Shown: positions 7,499-15,747 of the stretch, in pieces | Layout of the letters: every line of letters starts with the position of its first letter | Position numbering within the stretch: the first letter of the stretch is position 1 | Source: CAZRIE01 sp964600075 | GTDB taxonomy: Bacteria; Bacteroidota; Bacteroidia; Flavobacteriales; Flavobacteriaceae | Assembly: GCA_964600075.1 (NCBI GenBank) | Contig: CAZRIE010000041.1 | Span: forward strand, 1-32,268 | Reading direction: 5' to 3' | DNA: 32,268 nt | Translations under genes and position numbers: made by a program | Notes under the pieces: model-generated | The model's input: only the letters and a program-made list of their open reading frames with translations | Told to the model about the DNA's origin: nothing | Databases searched by the model: none

Positions 7499-10075
7499 TT
7501 ACGGTCTATAGACAATGAATGAAAACCCAGTATCTACCCTATTACCAAAAGTGTCTGCCGTTCGTACTATAAGTGTGTTACGTATTGAAGATGAACTGGG
7601 GTTGATTGCTGCGCTTATAAAGCCATGGCCGGAAGTCTGCGTCAAACGAGTAACGTTCACGGTGTGCAGGGCTTTTTCGAAACGACCTACATTCAGGCTT
7701 ATGGAATAATTACCGTCGAAAACATCATTCTTATCAACACTAAAATTGAAAGTGCCGTTTAATATTCTTCCATCAGCGGCAATAGTGCCATAGGCGATAG
7801 GGACTAAATTTGCGTTTCCCGTAGCTGTACCATGTACTTCACCAGAGGTATTGATATCGCCTGCAACATCTAATTTTGATACTGGGGAGGTGGTTCCAAC
7901 ACCAACGTTACCCGATCCAGCAATGGTCATATAGTCCCTTCCGATGGTTCCATCATGATGGTAAAAATTAAGTCTGCTCACGTCAACGGCATCGCCGCCT
8001 CTCCCCGCAATATGCCAATAGCCCGTATCTTGGTTTTTAAATTCAAGTCTTGCATAGTCAACGGCCGATTCTTCAAGTCTCAACTGTGGTGAGGTAAGAC
8101 CGGAATCGTGGAGCACATGCATTTTCGCTGTTGGATCTTGGGTGCCGATACCCACATCACCAATAGCTACAACGGTTAACTTCGGACTTGCCGCAGTGGT
8201 CAGGTGTACTTTCCCAGTGCTATTTGTGTTACCGGTACCAAAATCCATGTCGTTAGCACCAGAAAAGGCTCCTGAATAACCTACATAACCTCCCGAATTG
8301 CTGAATGTGACATAATTTTCTTGTGTCGATGAGGTTAAAGTCATAGCGAGACCCTGATTGGTATCAACGCTCAAAGGAGCACTGGATGCTGCTATCCCGA
8401 TACCTACATTTCCCGTTCCATAGTTTATTCCAAGTAGATCTGGTGTCCACAAAGAACCACCTCCACCGCCCGCACCAATAATCAGATTGCCATCGGCGTC
8501 AGCGATTACATTTCCACCTCCACTTAAATCTCTAGACCTAATATTGCCGTCAACATCTAAAGCTGCCACTGGACTATCTGGAAACCTTAGTCCAATGCCC
8601 ACATTGCTTCCCATATATATACTACCTCCATTTCTATTCAAGGACAAACTAGAGTTAGCCCCATCGAACCTACCTTGTATGCCGAAACCATCTATGGCAA
8701 GGTTATAACCAACTATTTCTGTGTCTTTCACATTCAGAATACCTTCGCTATTTGCCCCACCAGCAACCTCTAATACTGCATTTGACGATGCGGATCCAGT
8801 ACCGATTCCTACTCTTCCGCCAGTATAATTGATATCGCTACCATTTTGAGTCCAAAGCGAACTTCCACCACCGCCTGCCCCAAGTACCAGATTGCCATTG
8901 GCATCGGCTACTATGTTACCGCCTCCCTCAAGATCGGCAGAACGTATATTGCCATCAACAGAGAGAGTTGCGGCAGGCAGGTCAAAACGTGACAGGCCAA
9001 TTGTTAAGTTATCTCCCATAAATACATCACCTTCGTTATATCTAATATCAGTTCCTGTTTGAGTCCAAATTGAACTTCCACCTCCGCCATCATCCGTTCC
9101 TGCCTCCCAAGAGTTGGTTGTATTGTTCCATTTTGCTACCTGACCATCAGCCGTACCTACTAAACCTGAAACCGTGGTGCCATTTCCTAGTAAAATTCCA
9201 TTTTCTGCGGTCACATCAATTTCATTAGTTGGATCGGAATCGGCATCCGTTCCGCCACTTGGTATCGTTACCGTACCGCCATCCGACAGACTTAATTCAT
9301 TAGTTCCTGCATCAAATCTTATGGTCTGTATCTCATTTGTGGGGTCTGGATCCGCATCAGTGCCTCCACTCGGAATAGTTACCGAATTACCATCTGATAA
9401 AGTCAGTGCATTCGTGCCGGGGTCAAAAGCAAGGGTCTGTAGTTCATTTTCAGGATCTGCGTCGGCATCGGTGCCGCCGCTGGGTAGGGTTACCGTTCCG
9501 CCATCTGTCAAACTCAGTTCGTTAGTGGTTCCATCGAAACTGATCGTCTGAATCTCATTGTTAGGGTCCGCATCTGCATCTAAAATACCTCCCGTAGCCA
9601 ATTCATCAATAGCATCTTGGGTCGTAATTGCGGTAAGGCCCGATGTTGCATTTGCATAAGGTACTTCATCGGCCGATTGATTGTCGCCATCGCCTGATGT
9701 TATGGCATAGGGTACCGCCATCATTTCGGTGATGCCTATTTCATTACCATTGATCGATACGGCGACGAAGGTAGCCTTGCTGCCCCAAGGCAAGGAATTG
9801 TAATCACCAATAACGGGACTCCCATCACCAATCAATAAACTAAAAACACCATTGGTATCAGTAGTTACGGTATGGTTTTCAGCATATACGGCAGTTGCGT
9901 TCGCCCTTCCGAATTTCAGGGCGATGCCGATTTCAAGAGTCTCTTGTTCCATCAGGGTATTTTCCGAATTGCGGGCAACCCCTTGATAGTTGATAAAGTT
10001 CTTTTGGGTTTCTTGGGCCATAGTGATTACTGAGAAGAGAATGGCAACTAATAAGATGATATAATATTTTTTCAT
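7499..10075 (-). CDS. Large secreted repetitive fibre-like protein (copy B)
   Basis: An 858-residue exported protein. A signal peptide (about 1-20, ending MAQ) is followed by a domain beginning FINYQGVARN and running to about residue 128, typical of many Bacteroidota surface proteins. Residues 166-276 contain three tandem 37-residue units of the form DADxDPxNEIQTxxFD...LSDGGTVTIPSGGT. Residues 335-720 alternate short glycine-rich segments with repeats of the type GNVGIGT...LDVDGNIRS, which resemble shaft repeats of trimeric fibres. The C-terminal ~100 residues look like a beta-sandwich. Unlike copy A it has no Peptidase_S74 chaperone domain and no coiled-coil end. The short T9SS-sorted protein upstream, 75 bp away, ends before a small CCCC/GGGG hairpin near 10127-10139. 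Likely cell-surface or extracellular; ligand unknown. Confidence 0.75.
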   Translation of the reverse strand: MKKYYIILLVAILFSVITMAQETQKNFINYQGVARNSENTLMEQETLEIGIALKFGRANATAVYAENHTVTTDTNGVFSLLIGDGSPVIGDYNSLPWGSKATFVAVSINGNEIGITEMMAVPYAITSGDGDNQSADEVPYANATSGLTAITTQDAIDELATGGILDADADPNNEIQTISFDGTTNELSLTDGGTVTLPSGGTDADADPENELQTLAFDPGTNALTLSDGNSVTIPSGGTDADPDPTNEIQTIRFDAGTNELSLSDGGTVTIPSGGTDADSDPTNEIDVTAENGILLGNGTTVSGLVGTADGQVAKWNNTTNSWEAGTDDGGGGSSIWTQTGTDIRYNEGDVFMGDNLTIGLSRFDLPAATLSVDGNIRSADLEGGGNIVADANGNLVLGAGGGGSSLWTQNGSDINYTGGRVGIGTGSASSNAVLEVAGGANSEGILNVKDTEIVGYNLAIDGFGIQGRFDGANSSLSLNRNGGSIYMGSNVGIGLRFPDSPVAALDVDGNIRSRDLSGGGNVIADADGNLIIGAGGGGGSLWTPDLLGINYGTGNVGIGIAASSAPLSVDTNQGLAMTLTSSTQENYVTFSNSGGYVGYSGAFSGANDMDFGTGNTNSTGKVHLTTAASPKLTVVAIGDVGIGTQDPTAKMHVLHDSGLTSPQLRLEESAVDYARLEFKNQDTGYWHIAGRGGDAVDVSRLNFYHHDGTIGRDYMTIAGSGNVGVGTTSPVSKLDVAGDINTSGEVHGTATGNANLVPIAYGTIAADGRILNGTFNFSVDKNDVFDGNYSISLNVGRFEKALHTVNVTRLTQTSGHGFISAAINPSSSSIRNTLIVRTADTFGNRVDTGFSFIVYRP
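9248..9580 (-). repeat. Three 111-bp in-frame tandem repeats in fibre gene B
   Basis: These encode residues 166-276 as three 37-residue units, with a partial fourth. Each has an acidic Asp/Pro turn, two predicted beta strands and a PSGGT linker. Copy-number change here would alter fibre length without shifting frame. Confidence 0.75.
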
Positions 10076-10150
10076 GATTTCTAGTTTTTATGTGAGTATC
10101 GAATAGCTTCAAGAACGCCCCTATGGCCCCCTCAAGGGGACAATTGAATG

Positions 10151-10645
10151 TCAGTTCTTGATTATTTTGAATTCTTGTAATTCTTTATTTCCTTCTAAGA
10201 AAAGCTGAAGAATGTAGACCCCTCGGGTCAGATAACTCATATCGATTTTATGTTCCAATTGCGGGGCATCTACTTTTTGAACGAGCACTCTTTTTGCATT
10301 TACGGCAAAGAGCTGCATGCCCAGTACTTTGTTTTCACCGGCGTAAATAGTCAGTTCTTCCACTACTGGATTCGGATAGACTACTATGTCAATAGTTTGT
10401 TCGCTAACCGTGAGAGGGATGACCAGAATTCCGCTACTGGCCCAAAAGCCTTGGTCTATTGTTTCGTAATTGGTAACTAGACCGACGATAGGTTCGCCTA
10501 TTGTAAAGTTGACCTTGACCTCTGTATTTTCGATTGGTTCGCCAGCACTACCTAAGACTACTTTGTCAAGGGACTGTGCACCTAAAAAGGATACCGTGAA
10601 AACCAGAATATAGGTGAGTAAAAGTTTCATCATCGTGTATTTCAT
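10151..10645 (-). CDS. Short secreted protein with T9SS type A sorting domain (copy B)
   Basis: A 164-residue protein that is mostly targeting sequence. A signal peptide runs to about residue 24 (FLGAQS). A short region follows with FTIGEPIVGLVTNYETIDQGFW, and then a C-terminal sorting domain opening with VVYPNPV (YPNP at 90-93) and ending LQEFKIIKN. Proteins of this type cross the outer membrane by the type IX system and are often anchored at the surface. Internal ATGs at residues 5 and 6 are alternative starts. Directly downstream is fibre protein B. The whole pair is a paralogue of the pair at 10765-13924. A terminator for the preceding pair lies just upstream, so this pair probably has its own promoter; AAAGAGGAA before the ATG is a good ribosome-binding site. 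Confidence 0.85.
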   Translation of the reverse strand: MKYTMMKLLLTYILVFTVSFLGAQSLDKVVLGSAGEPIENTEVKVNFTIGEPIVGLVTNYETIDQGFWASSGILVIPLTVSEQTIDIVVYPNPVVEELTIYAGENKVLGMQLFAVNAKRVLVQKVDAPQLEHKIDMSYLTRGVYILQLFLEGNKELQEFKIIKN

Positions 10646-10700
10646 TTCCTCTTTATGTTATGCAGTAGAGAAGGTTAACACACGGAAGCGAAAAAACGGG

Positions 10701-10739
10701 AAATGAAAAGCCCAAAAAGTATTTACTACCTTTTGGGCT
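10701..10739 (-). terminator. Rho-independent terminator of fibre gene A
   Basis: AGCCCAAAA and TTTTGGGCT form a perfect 9-bp stem with a 13-base loop. On the minus strand the stem is followed by TTTTCATTT. It separates the two module copies into distinct transcripts. Confidence 0.8.
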
Positions 10740-10764
10740 AAAACGTATTGATTTGGGAGCGACC

Positions 10765-13440
10765 TTATTTACTGAATCTTGCTTCCAGTCTTTGTAGCCG
10801 TTCTTCTAAGGCGGATATTTTTCTAGACTGGCCGTTAATGATTTTTTGTTGTTCTTGAATCGCCTTTATGGCGACCACGCTAAAACTGCCGTAATCTAGG
10901 GCGAGCATTTCGTCATTTCCTGAAATAGCAACCAATTCAGGAAACAAGGGTTGTACTTCTTGAGCAATCAAACCAATTGTAGCTTTTTTATCTACGTCAG
11001 CTATATATCGATATGTAGCTGGCCGTAATTGGCTCACCCGATCTAATACGGGAGCTAAATCAGCGATATTTGTTTTAAGCCTTCTATCGGAGACTTGAGT
11101 ATAGGCTCCTGTATTGGGGTTAATCGCAGCTTTTAAAACTCCACCGTAACGAAATTGGAGTGCAAAACTATGTAAGATATCCCAATCTAGATTGACCGTG
11201 CCATCAGAAAAGCGCAATCCGTCATTGGCACCCTGACCGCGTTGGTAGATATGCAAGCGTGCCTGAGGAACCCCATTTATGCCTAGCTTACCATCTCCGG
11301 TGAGCATCATTCTATTGTTTGAAGAATTGTTATTGCTAAAGAAAAAATTAAGCCTGCTATTTGCAGCACTGTTTCTAGCTAGACCGGCCACATGCCAAAA
11401 TGAATTTGATGTTGAATTAGTTAATTCAAGCCGTGCATAGTCATTGCCTACTTCCTCTAGTTTAAGATGGGGCTTAGAAACAGTAGAATTTTTGCGGACG
11501 TGTGCCCACGCCGAAGTGTTGCTCATATCGCCTATCTGGAACTCCCCTCCCCGTCGCATTCGAAAGCGTGTTGTAAAGGTTCCGCTTCCGTTTGGCTTGG
11601 AACCAAACTGTAAATGGGATCCACTATTTATTGTGCTCAACCTCCATTGATTGCCGTTATCGGGCAACCCAATACGAAAAGAGCCTAGATTCGACTGTAC
11701 TAACATGTTTCCCGCTACATGAAGCTTTTCTTCTGGCTCCCCCGTGCCGATACCTACATTGCCCCTTCCAGTGGTAAGTGCGGCCACACCTGAACTGGTG
11801 GTATAGAAATGGCCTCCTACCCCACCTCCGAAACCAAAGCCCTGTACCCCTACGCCAGTTGAGGAATTAGAAACACCCTGTACTCCGGCATAAAAATTGG
11901 TTAGAGAATAACCATATACTCCGTGCGCTTCATTGCCAGTTCCAAGTACCCCTGCACGGTTTGGGGGAAGCGTTTCTGCTCCAACCCCAGTAGAACCTGC
12001 CAGACCATAACGGCTCCCAGATTCGTCGTTCTGCACATGAAAGGCGGCACCAGACTCCGAGACCTCGTCATAATACGGCAGGGCAATTCCACTACCGCTT
12101 CCTTCGGGAATAGTTATGGTACCCCCATCGGTAAGACTTATTTCATTGGTGACCGCATCAAAACTGATGGTCTGTATCTCATTGACAGGGTCGGCATCAG
12201 CATCATCCCGATAGGTACTAAGGTCGACGGAACCGATACCATCTTCGATGGATAGCACATCTCCCGTAAGCACTAAGCCTTGGTCATCGGTATCGACCAA
12301 TCCGCTTGTGGCCATTTCGTCTATTGCAGCTTGTGCATCTGTAGCGACTAGGCCCGAAGCGGTGTTATCAAAGGGTACTTCTGCAGCGTTCTGGTCGTCG
12401 GTTCCTCCGGGAGGTATAATGCCTGCCAAGTCTACCCCGGTACCATTTGTAATCTGTAAAGTGGTTCCCGATAGGGAGAGGTCTTGGTCATCGGCATCGA
12501 CCAATCCGCTTGTAGCCAGTTCGTCTATGGCTGCCTGTGCATCTGTAGCTACCAATCCCGATATACTATTATCAAAGGGTACTTCTGCAGCGTTCTGGTC
12601 GTCGGTGCCTCCGAAAGTTATAATGCCTGCCAAGTCTACACCGGTTCCATCGGAAATCTGCAAATTCGTGCCCGATAACGATAAGTTCTGAAATTCGTTT
12701 GTGGTATCTGTATCTCCATCGGTTCCAACACCTACAGCTACCAGCTCGTCTATCGCTGCTTGCGCATCGGTCGCAGCGAGACCCGAAGTCGTATTGTTAT
12801 AGGGTACTTCGGCTGCATTTTGTTCTATCCCACCACCTGCAAAAAAGCGAGTGTCGACATAGGTCTTTACGGCTCTCTGGGTCGGAAGAATACCGTTGCT
12901 GTTTTCTGCCAATTCACCATCGTCAGAAATCTCATTGACCTGATTTCCGTTACTTAGGTTGAAGCCTCCATTGACCATAAGGTTATTTTTAATATTGACC
13001 TCTCCTTCATTTTTATTTTCAATGTCTAAGCCATTTTCCGTCCACTGCTTATCGCCCGAAGCAATCGCATAAGGTACGGCCGTCAATTCAGTAGTACCTA
13101 TTTCAGTGCCGTTCAACGCTACCATCATAAAAGCGGCACCGCCCCAAGGAAGACTCCCATAACTTCCGCTTATGGCATTTCCATCACCGATTTTCAGGCT
13201 GAATACCCCATTGGCATCGGTAGAAACCGAATGAGTTTCTTCGTAGACTGCAGTGGCGTTGGTACTTCCGAACTTTAAGGCAATACCGACGGTAATAGCT
13301 TCTTCCTCCATAAGGTTATTTTCCGAATCACGTGCGACCCCTTGGTAGTTGATAAAGTTCTTTTGGGCCGTCTGCGCATCTAGGTTTATACAAAACAGGA
13401 GAACAAGTATCGTAAGTAGGTGATAGTAACTTTTTTTCAT
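10765..13440 (-). CDS. Large secreted fibre-like protein with C-terminal Peptidase_S74 chaperone domain (copy A)
   Basis: An 891-residue exported protein. It has a signal peptide (about 1-22) and the same N-terminal domain as copy B (FINYQGVARD..., about 28-130). Three related units start QNAAEVP at about 207, 282 and 350, and each contains ATDAQAAIDE. A glycine-rich shaft follows. The C-terminus is an intramolecular chaperone of the endosialidase/tail-spike type (Peptidase_S74): SDRRLKTN at 784-791 with the expected Ser784/Lys789 pair, then GLIAQEVQPLFPELV, and a terminal coiled coil (ISALEERLQRLEARFSK). In known members the domain drives trimer folding and cuts itself off at that serine. 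Copy A starts four bases after its T9SS-sorted partner, implying translational coupling. Likely a trimeric surface fibre; target unknown. Confidence 0.8.
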   Translation of the reverse strand: MKKSYYHLLTILVLLFCINLDAQTAQKNFINYQGVARDSENNLMEEEAITVGIALKFGSTNATAVYEETHSVSTDANGVFSLKIGDGNAISGSYGSLPWGGAAFMMVALNGTEIGTTELTAVPYAIASGDKQWTENGLDIENKNEGEVNIKNNLMVNGGFNLSNGNQVNEISDDGELAENSNGILPTQRAVKTYVDTRFFAGGGIEQNAAEVPYNNTTSGLAATDAQAAIDELVAVGVGTDGDTDTTNEFQNLSLSGTNLQISDGTGVDLAGIITFGGTDDQNAAEVPFDNSISGLVATDAQAAIDELATSGLVDADDQDLSLSGTTLQITNGTGVDLAGIIPPGGTDDQNAAEVPFDNTASGLVATDAQAAIDEMATSGLVDTDDQGLVLTGDVLSIEDGIGSVDLSTYRDDADADPVNEIQTISFDAVTNEISLTDGGTITIPEGSGSGIALPYYDEVSESGAAFHVQNDESGSRYGLAGSTGVGAETLPPNRAGVLGTGNEAHGVYGYSLTNFYAGVQGVSNSSTGVGVQGFGFGGGVGGHFYTTSSGVAALTTGRGNVGIGTGEPEEKLHVAGNMLVQSNLGSFRIGLPDNGNQWRLSTINSGSHLQFGSKPNGSGTFTTRFRMRRGGEFQIGDMSNTSAWAHVRKNSTVSKPHLKLEEVGNDYARLELTNSTSNSFWHVAGLARNSAANSRLNFFFSNNNSSNNRMMLTGDGKLGINGVPQARLHIYQRGQGANDGLRFSDGTVNLDWDILHSFALQFRYGGVLKAAINPNTGAYTQVSDRRLKTNIADLAPVLDRVSQLRPATYRYIADVDKKATIGLIAQEVQPLFPELVAISGNDEMLALDYGSFSVVAIKAIQEQQKIINGQSRKISALEERLQRLEARFSK
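12283..12825 (-). repeat. Three diverged in-frame repeats in fibre gene A
   Basis: These encode about residues 206-386 as units of about 68-75 residues, each opening QNAAEVP, then SGLxATDAQAAIDE, then a short strand pair ending GTGVDLAGII in the first two. The third unit is more diverged at its end. Confidence 0.7.
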
Positions 13441-13444
13441 GATC

Positions 13445-13924
13445 TTAGTTCTTGATTATTTTATATTCTTGTAGTTCGTTTTCTCCTTTTAAAAAGAGTT
13501 GCAGAATGTAGACTCCCTGGGTCATATAGCTCATATCGATTTTATGTTCGAGAAGTGAAGCATCGACTTTTTGGTTCAATACCCTTTGCGCATTTACGGC
13601 AAAAATCTGAATGCCTATCACCTTATTGTCACCTGTAAATACGGTCAGTTCTTCTATCACCGGATTTGGATAAACTATGATTTCTATGGGATTTTCGCCT
13701 ATAGTAAGCGGTATGACCAAAATTCCGCTGCCTGCCCAAAATCCCTGATCGATAGATTCGGAACTTGATACCAAACCTACAATGGGCTCACCAACGGTAA
13801 AGTTTATGATTCCCGAAGTGCCATCTAAGGTTTCCCCGCCATTGGAAATAATGTCTTTAGTTATAGACTGGGCATTCATGCCTATTACGACGCAAAAAAG
13901 TGTGCACAGGAACAATAATTTCAT
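13445..13924 (-). CDS. Short secreted protein with T9SS type A sorting domain (copy A)
   Basis: A 159-residue protein from ATG at 13924. The open frame extends to a TTG at 13969, but the added residues are charged and precede a clean signal peptide (MKLLFLCTLFCVVIGMNAQ), so the internal ATG is preferred. The mature part carries FTVGEPIVGLVSSSESIDQGFW and a type A sorting domain with IVYPNPV (YPNP at 85-88), ending LQEYKIIKN. It is a close paralogue of the protein at 10151-10645. The fibre protein A gene starts four bases after its stop. Upstream is a paired-repeat promoter (14065-14131) and a possible 25-codon leader whose stop overlaps this ATG. Confidence 0.85.
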   Translation of the reverse strand: MKLLFLCTLFCVVIGMNAQSITKDIISNGGETLDGTSGIINFTVGEPIVGLVSSSESIDQGFWAGSGILVIPLTIGENPIEIIVYPNPVIEELTVFTGDNKVIGIQIFAVNAQRVLNQKVDASLLEHKIDMSYMTQGVYILQLFLKGENELQEYKIIKN

Positions 13925-13998
13925 CTGTTTTTGTTTATGGTTTTGAATTTCCGTTTTAGCCCTCTGCAAACGGATTTCACTTGCTCTTTCGAATACAT
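13921..13998 (-). CDS. Possible 25-codon leader peptide overlapping the next start
   Basis: ATG at 13998 opens a frame of 25 codons rich in Lys and Arg (MYSKEQVKSVCRGLKRKFKT plus five residues). Its TGA overlaps the ATG of the T9SS-sorted protein as ATGA, the classic arrangement for translational coupling. It lies within the expected 5' leader of the operon. No homologue is recognised and it may be chance. Confidence 0.3.
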   Translation of the reverse strand: MYSKEQVKSVCRGLKRKFKTINKNR

Positions 13999-14064
13999 GT
14001 CAGAAACCTTGTTCTGAAAAAGCTTCAAATTTTCGGGGGAGTTTTTAAGGTCTTTTTACCTATA

Positions 14065-14131
14065 CCAAAGTAGTACGACATCTAATATATGAATGCCAGA
14101 GATGTAACAAAGAATGCTATAGATGTAACAT
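14065..14131 (-). promoter_or_regulatory. Paired-repeat operator and promoter of the T9SS/fibre operon
   Basis: ATGTAACA occurs at 14102-14109 and 14123-14130, exactly 21 bp apart (two helical turns). Reading toward the operon on the minus strand, 29 bases separate the nearer repeat from TACTTTGG (14072-14065), a good match to the Bacteroidota -10 TAnnTTTG. The same arrangement with the same spacing occurs at 22811-22878. The leader would be about 135 bases. Confidence 0.6.
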
Positions 14132-14156
14132 GATTAGCTAAATTGGCATTTTAACA

Positions 14157-14338
14157 CTAGTGAAACTCTCGTTTGACATGAAGAAATAGATTCACATTGT
14201 CGGGTCCGCTATCGATTTCATCCATTAGCGCACCAAGTTCAAAGAAATTTGCTCTCGACAGCTTTCCTTCTTTGGCAATTTTTTTATGTTACTAAACAGC
14301 GCTTCTTTTTTGTTCTCTGAAATGGTAATCGTGGTCAT
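14157..14338 (-). pseudogene. 60-codon gene interrupted by a -1 frameshift at an A7 run
   Basis: From ATG at 14338 the first 20 codons (MTTITISENKKEALFSNIKK) read into an A7 run (T7 on the plus strand at 14279-14285). In the zero frame translation ends at codon 38. A -1 shift at exactly this run gives a continuous second half (IAKEGKLSRANFFELGALMD, then 20 more residues ending VKREFH) to TAG at 14157. The run is read as A_AAA_AAA in the zero frame, the ideal slippery heptamer, so this may be a one-base deletion, a sequencing error in a homopolymer, or a programmed or slippage-rescued gene. The joined product looks helical and charged; no family is recognised. It lies 60 bases after the small membrane gene on the same strand. 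Confidence 0.5.
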
Positions 14339-14398
14339 ATACTTTCTTATTACGACCTGTTTCGGGTTTATTTTCGCCGTCGTCCGGAGAAGGGGGCC

Positions 14399-14626
14399 TC
14401 ATCTTCTTTTTTTGTAGACGAATATTTCGAGAGTACCCAAATTTATCTCCATGGCCTTGGAGAAATCATTAAGAAACTTATTTCCTAAATATCCGAGTAT
14501 CAGAAAACATTCTATACCAATAAATAGCCAGGGATTTATTCCTTTGATTAGTACGAGCATAGGTTCCGCCAATAATAATGAGGTATTCAATAAAAGGGCT
14601 ACGATAAGAATCAATGAAGTTTTCAT
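14399..14626 (-). CDS. Small membrane protein of unknown function
   Basis: A 75-residue protein from ATG at 14626. The open frame extends to a TTG at 14656 that overlaps the preceding stop codon, but the ATG gives a clean hydrophobic N-terminus (MKTSLILIVALLLNTSLLLA), which is a signal peptide or first span. A second span lies at about 31-47 (NPWLFIGIECFLILGYLG). The end is basic (FVYKKRR). It follows the S74-domain gene by 26 bases, so the two form an operon. It may assist membrane placement of its neighbour, but nothing in the sequence proves a function. Confidence 0.6.
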   Translation of the reverse strand: MKTSLILIVALLLNTSLLLAEPMLVLIKGINPWLFIGIECFLILGYLGNKFLNDFSKAMEINLGTLEIFVYKKRR

Positions 14627-14652
14627 AAGATGGTTTTTAGAATTTTTATATA

Positions 14653-15336
14653 TCAATTTTGATTTTGAGCAACTACGGCCGCTTGGTTTCGAGAGGTGAT
14701 GTCTTCACCCATTAAACTCTTGGTCAACTGTTCTATTTGCAACCTAAAAATGGCCAACTCTTTTTGCATTGCGTATTGGTTGTTCTTTAGATTTTGTATG
14801 GTCTCTTGTTGTTCTTGTATGCCCTTTATTAAAATTGGTATCAACTCGGTATAGGAGATTGCCAGTGCATCTTCTCCATCCAAATTTTGAACCAACGAGG
14901 GGTAAACTTTTTTTACATCTTGAGCCATAAGGCCGATACTTCGGCCTCTATTTCTTTGATTTTTCATTAGATAGCTGACCGGTTCCAGCTGTAGTATTTT
15001 TTGTAAAGTGCGTTCTTTTAGTGCTCTAGCATCTTTTTTGTTCCGTCGGTCCGATTCTTGCAGATAAGCACCACTTACTCGGTTAAAAGATGCACGAAAC
15101 TTTCCATAGCTATAGATATTTATTGGTTTGGTGCCCAGAGATTGTTCAGCGTTTTTGCGCTCGAAAACTATCTGGTCTGTAATCGACCATTTGGGCAAAG
15201 TCGTTTTAAAAATATATGGAGTTGAAGGCGTGTCACTAGAAAAGTCGACCCTGTTCAGCGCCAGCTTATCTTCAACGGATTGTGCACTTAAGCAGGCCAC
15301 TAGAAAAATCAATATGCAAGTAATGAACAGTTTCAT
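14653..15336 (-). CDS. Small secreted protein consisting mainly of a Peptidase_S74 chaperone domain
   Basis: A 227-residue protein. The signal peptide ends near residue 19 (ACLSAQS). About 70 residues of unknown sequence follow, then a Peptidase_S74-type intramolecular chaperone: ESDRRNKKD with S95 and K100 at the expected positions, LQLEPVSYLM, then SIGLMAQDVKKVYPSLV and a coiled coil (about 160-205). This domain normally ends long fibres such as the protein at 10765-13440, so a stand-alone copy with no shaft is unusual. It could be a remnant of a longer fibre gene, or a helper that caps or trimerises fibres in trans. A 29-residue Gln/Asn/Ala-rich tail follows the coiled coil. GTTAACCTT occurs just upstream on the minus strand and also upstream of 10645. 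Confidence 0.75.
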   Translation of the reverse strand: MKLFITCILIFLVACLSAQSVEDKLALNRVDFSSDTPSTPYIFKTTLPKWSITDQIVFERKNAEQSLGTKPINIYSYGKFRASFNRVSGAYLQESDRRNKKDARALKERTLQKILQLEPVSYLMKNQRNRGRSIGLMAQDVKKVYPSLVQNLDGEDALAISYTELIPILIKGIQEQQETIQNLKNNQYAMQKELAIFRLQIEQLTKSLMGEDITSRNQAAVVAQNQN

Positions 15337-15641
15337 CGATTTGTGTTTTTATATATTGATGTTCGAAAACCTTAAAAGGTTAACGTGTGTACCATTTTTT
15401 AAATTTATTTAGGGGGAGATATAGGCCGTTTTAACAGTCAGTAGAGTTCATTCGACAACTTTATCTGAGTACAATATAGAACAAGGCCCTTGGGCAAAAA
15501 TTCAAAATTGTATAGTCTGTGGGAATCTGTGTAAGATTGGTAATTATCCCTTTGGAATAGACAATGAATAGTTTTACAACCAGGTCGTTTGTTTTGACCA
15601 TGTCCAAAAACCAAACTACCAGGTAGCAAACCTTATGATTC

Positions 15642-15660
15642 GAAAAATCCCGGGTTTTTC
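15642..15660. repeat. Small palindrome around CCCGGG
   Basis: GAAAAA and TTTTTC flank CCCGGG with one bulged base. It is the first of three inverted repeats within 155 bp in a gene-free stretch. A further 11-bp palindrome, CTACCAGGTAG, lies at 15616-15626. Confidence 0.5.
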
Positions 15661-15662
15661 TT

Positions 15663-15703
15663 TTTTCAATTGTTTCTTGCTAGAGGTAAAAAACAATTGA
15701 AAA
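15663..15703. repeat. Inverted repeat with 13-bp arms
   Basis: TTTTCAATTGTTT at 15663-15675 is the exact reverse complement of AAACAATTGAAAA at 15691-15703. The loop is 15 bases. No T run follows on either strand beyond the arm itself. Confidence 0.7.
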
Positions 15704-15747
15704 GATGAATACTATTGTTATGACCAATTTTCTGTATCAGTGTTAAT

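Noticed and set aside
9174..9580. Regular ~111-bp repeats that might suggest a repeat array such as CRISPR
   Set aside because: The units are in-frame protein repeats with no unique spacers and no cas genes.
12248..12691. A 147-codon Ser/Ala/Pro-rich frame antisense to fibre gene A
   Set aside because: It is a mirror of the tandem repeats in the fibre gene and has low-complexity composition.
15438..15629. A 63-codon minus-strand frame
   Set aside because: No recognisable features, and it crosses small palindromes; most likely chance.
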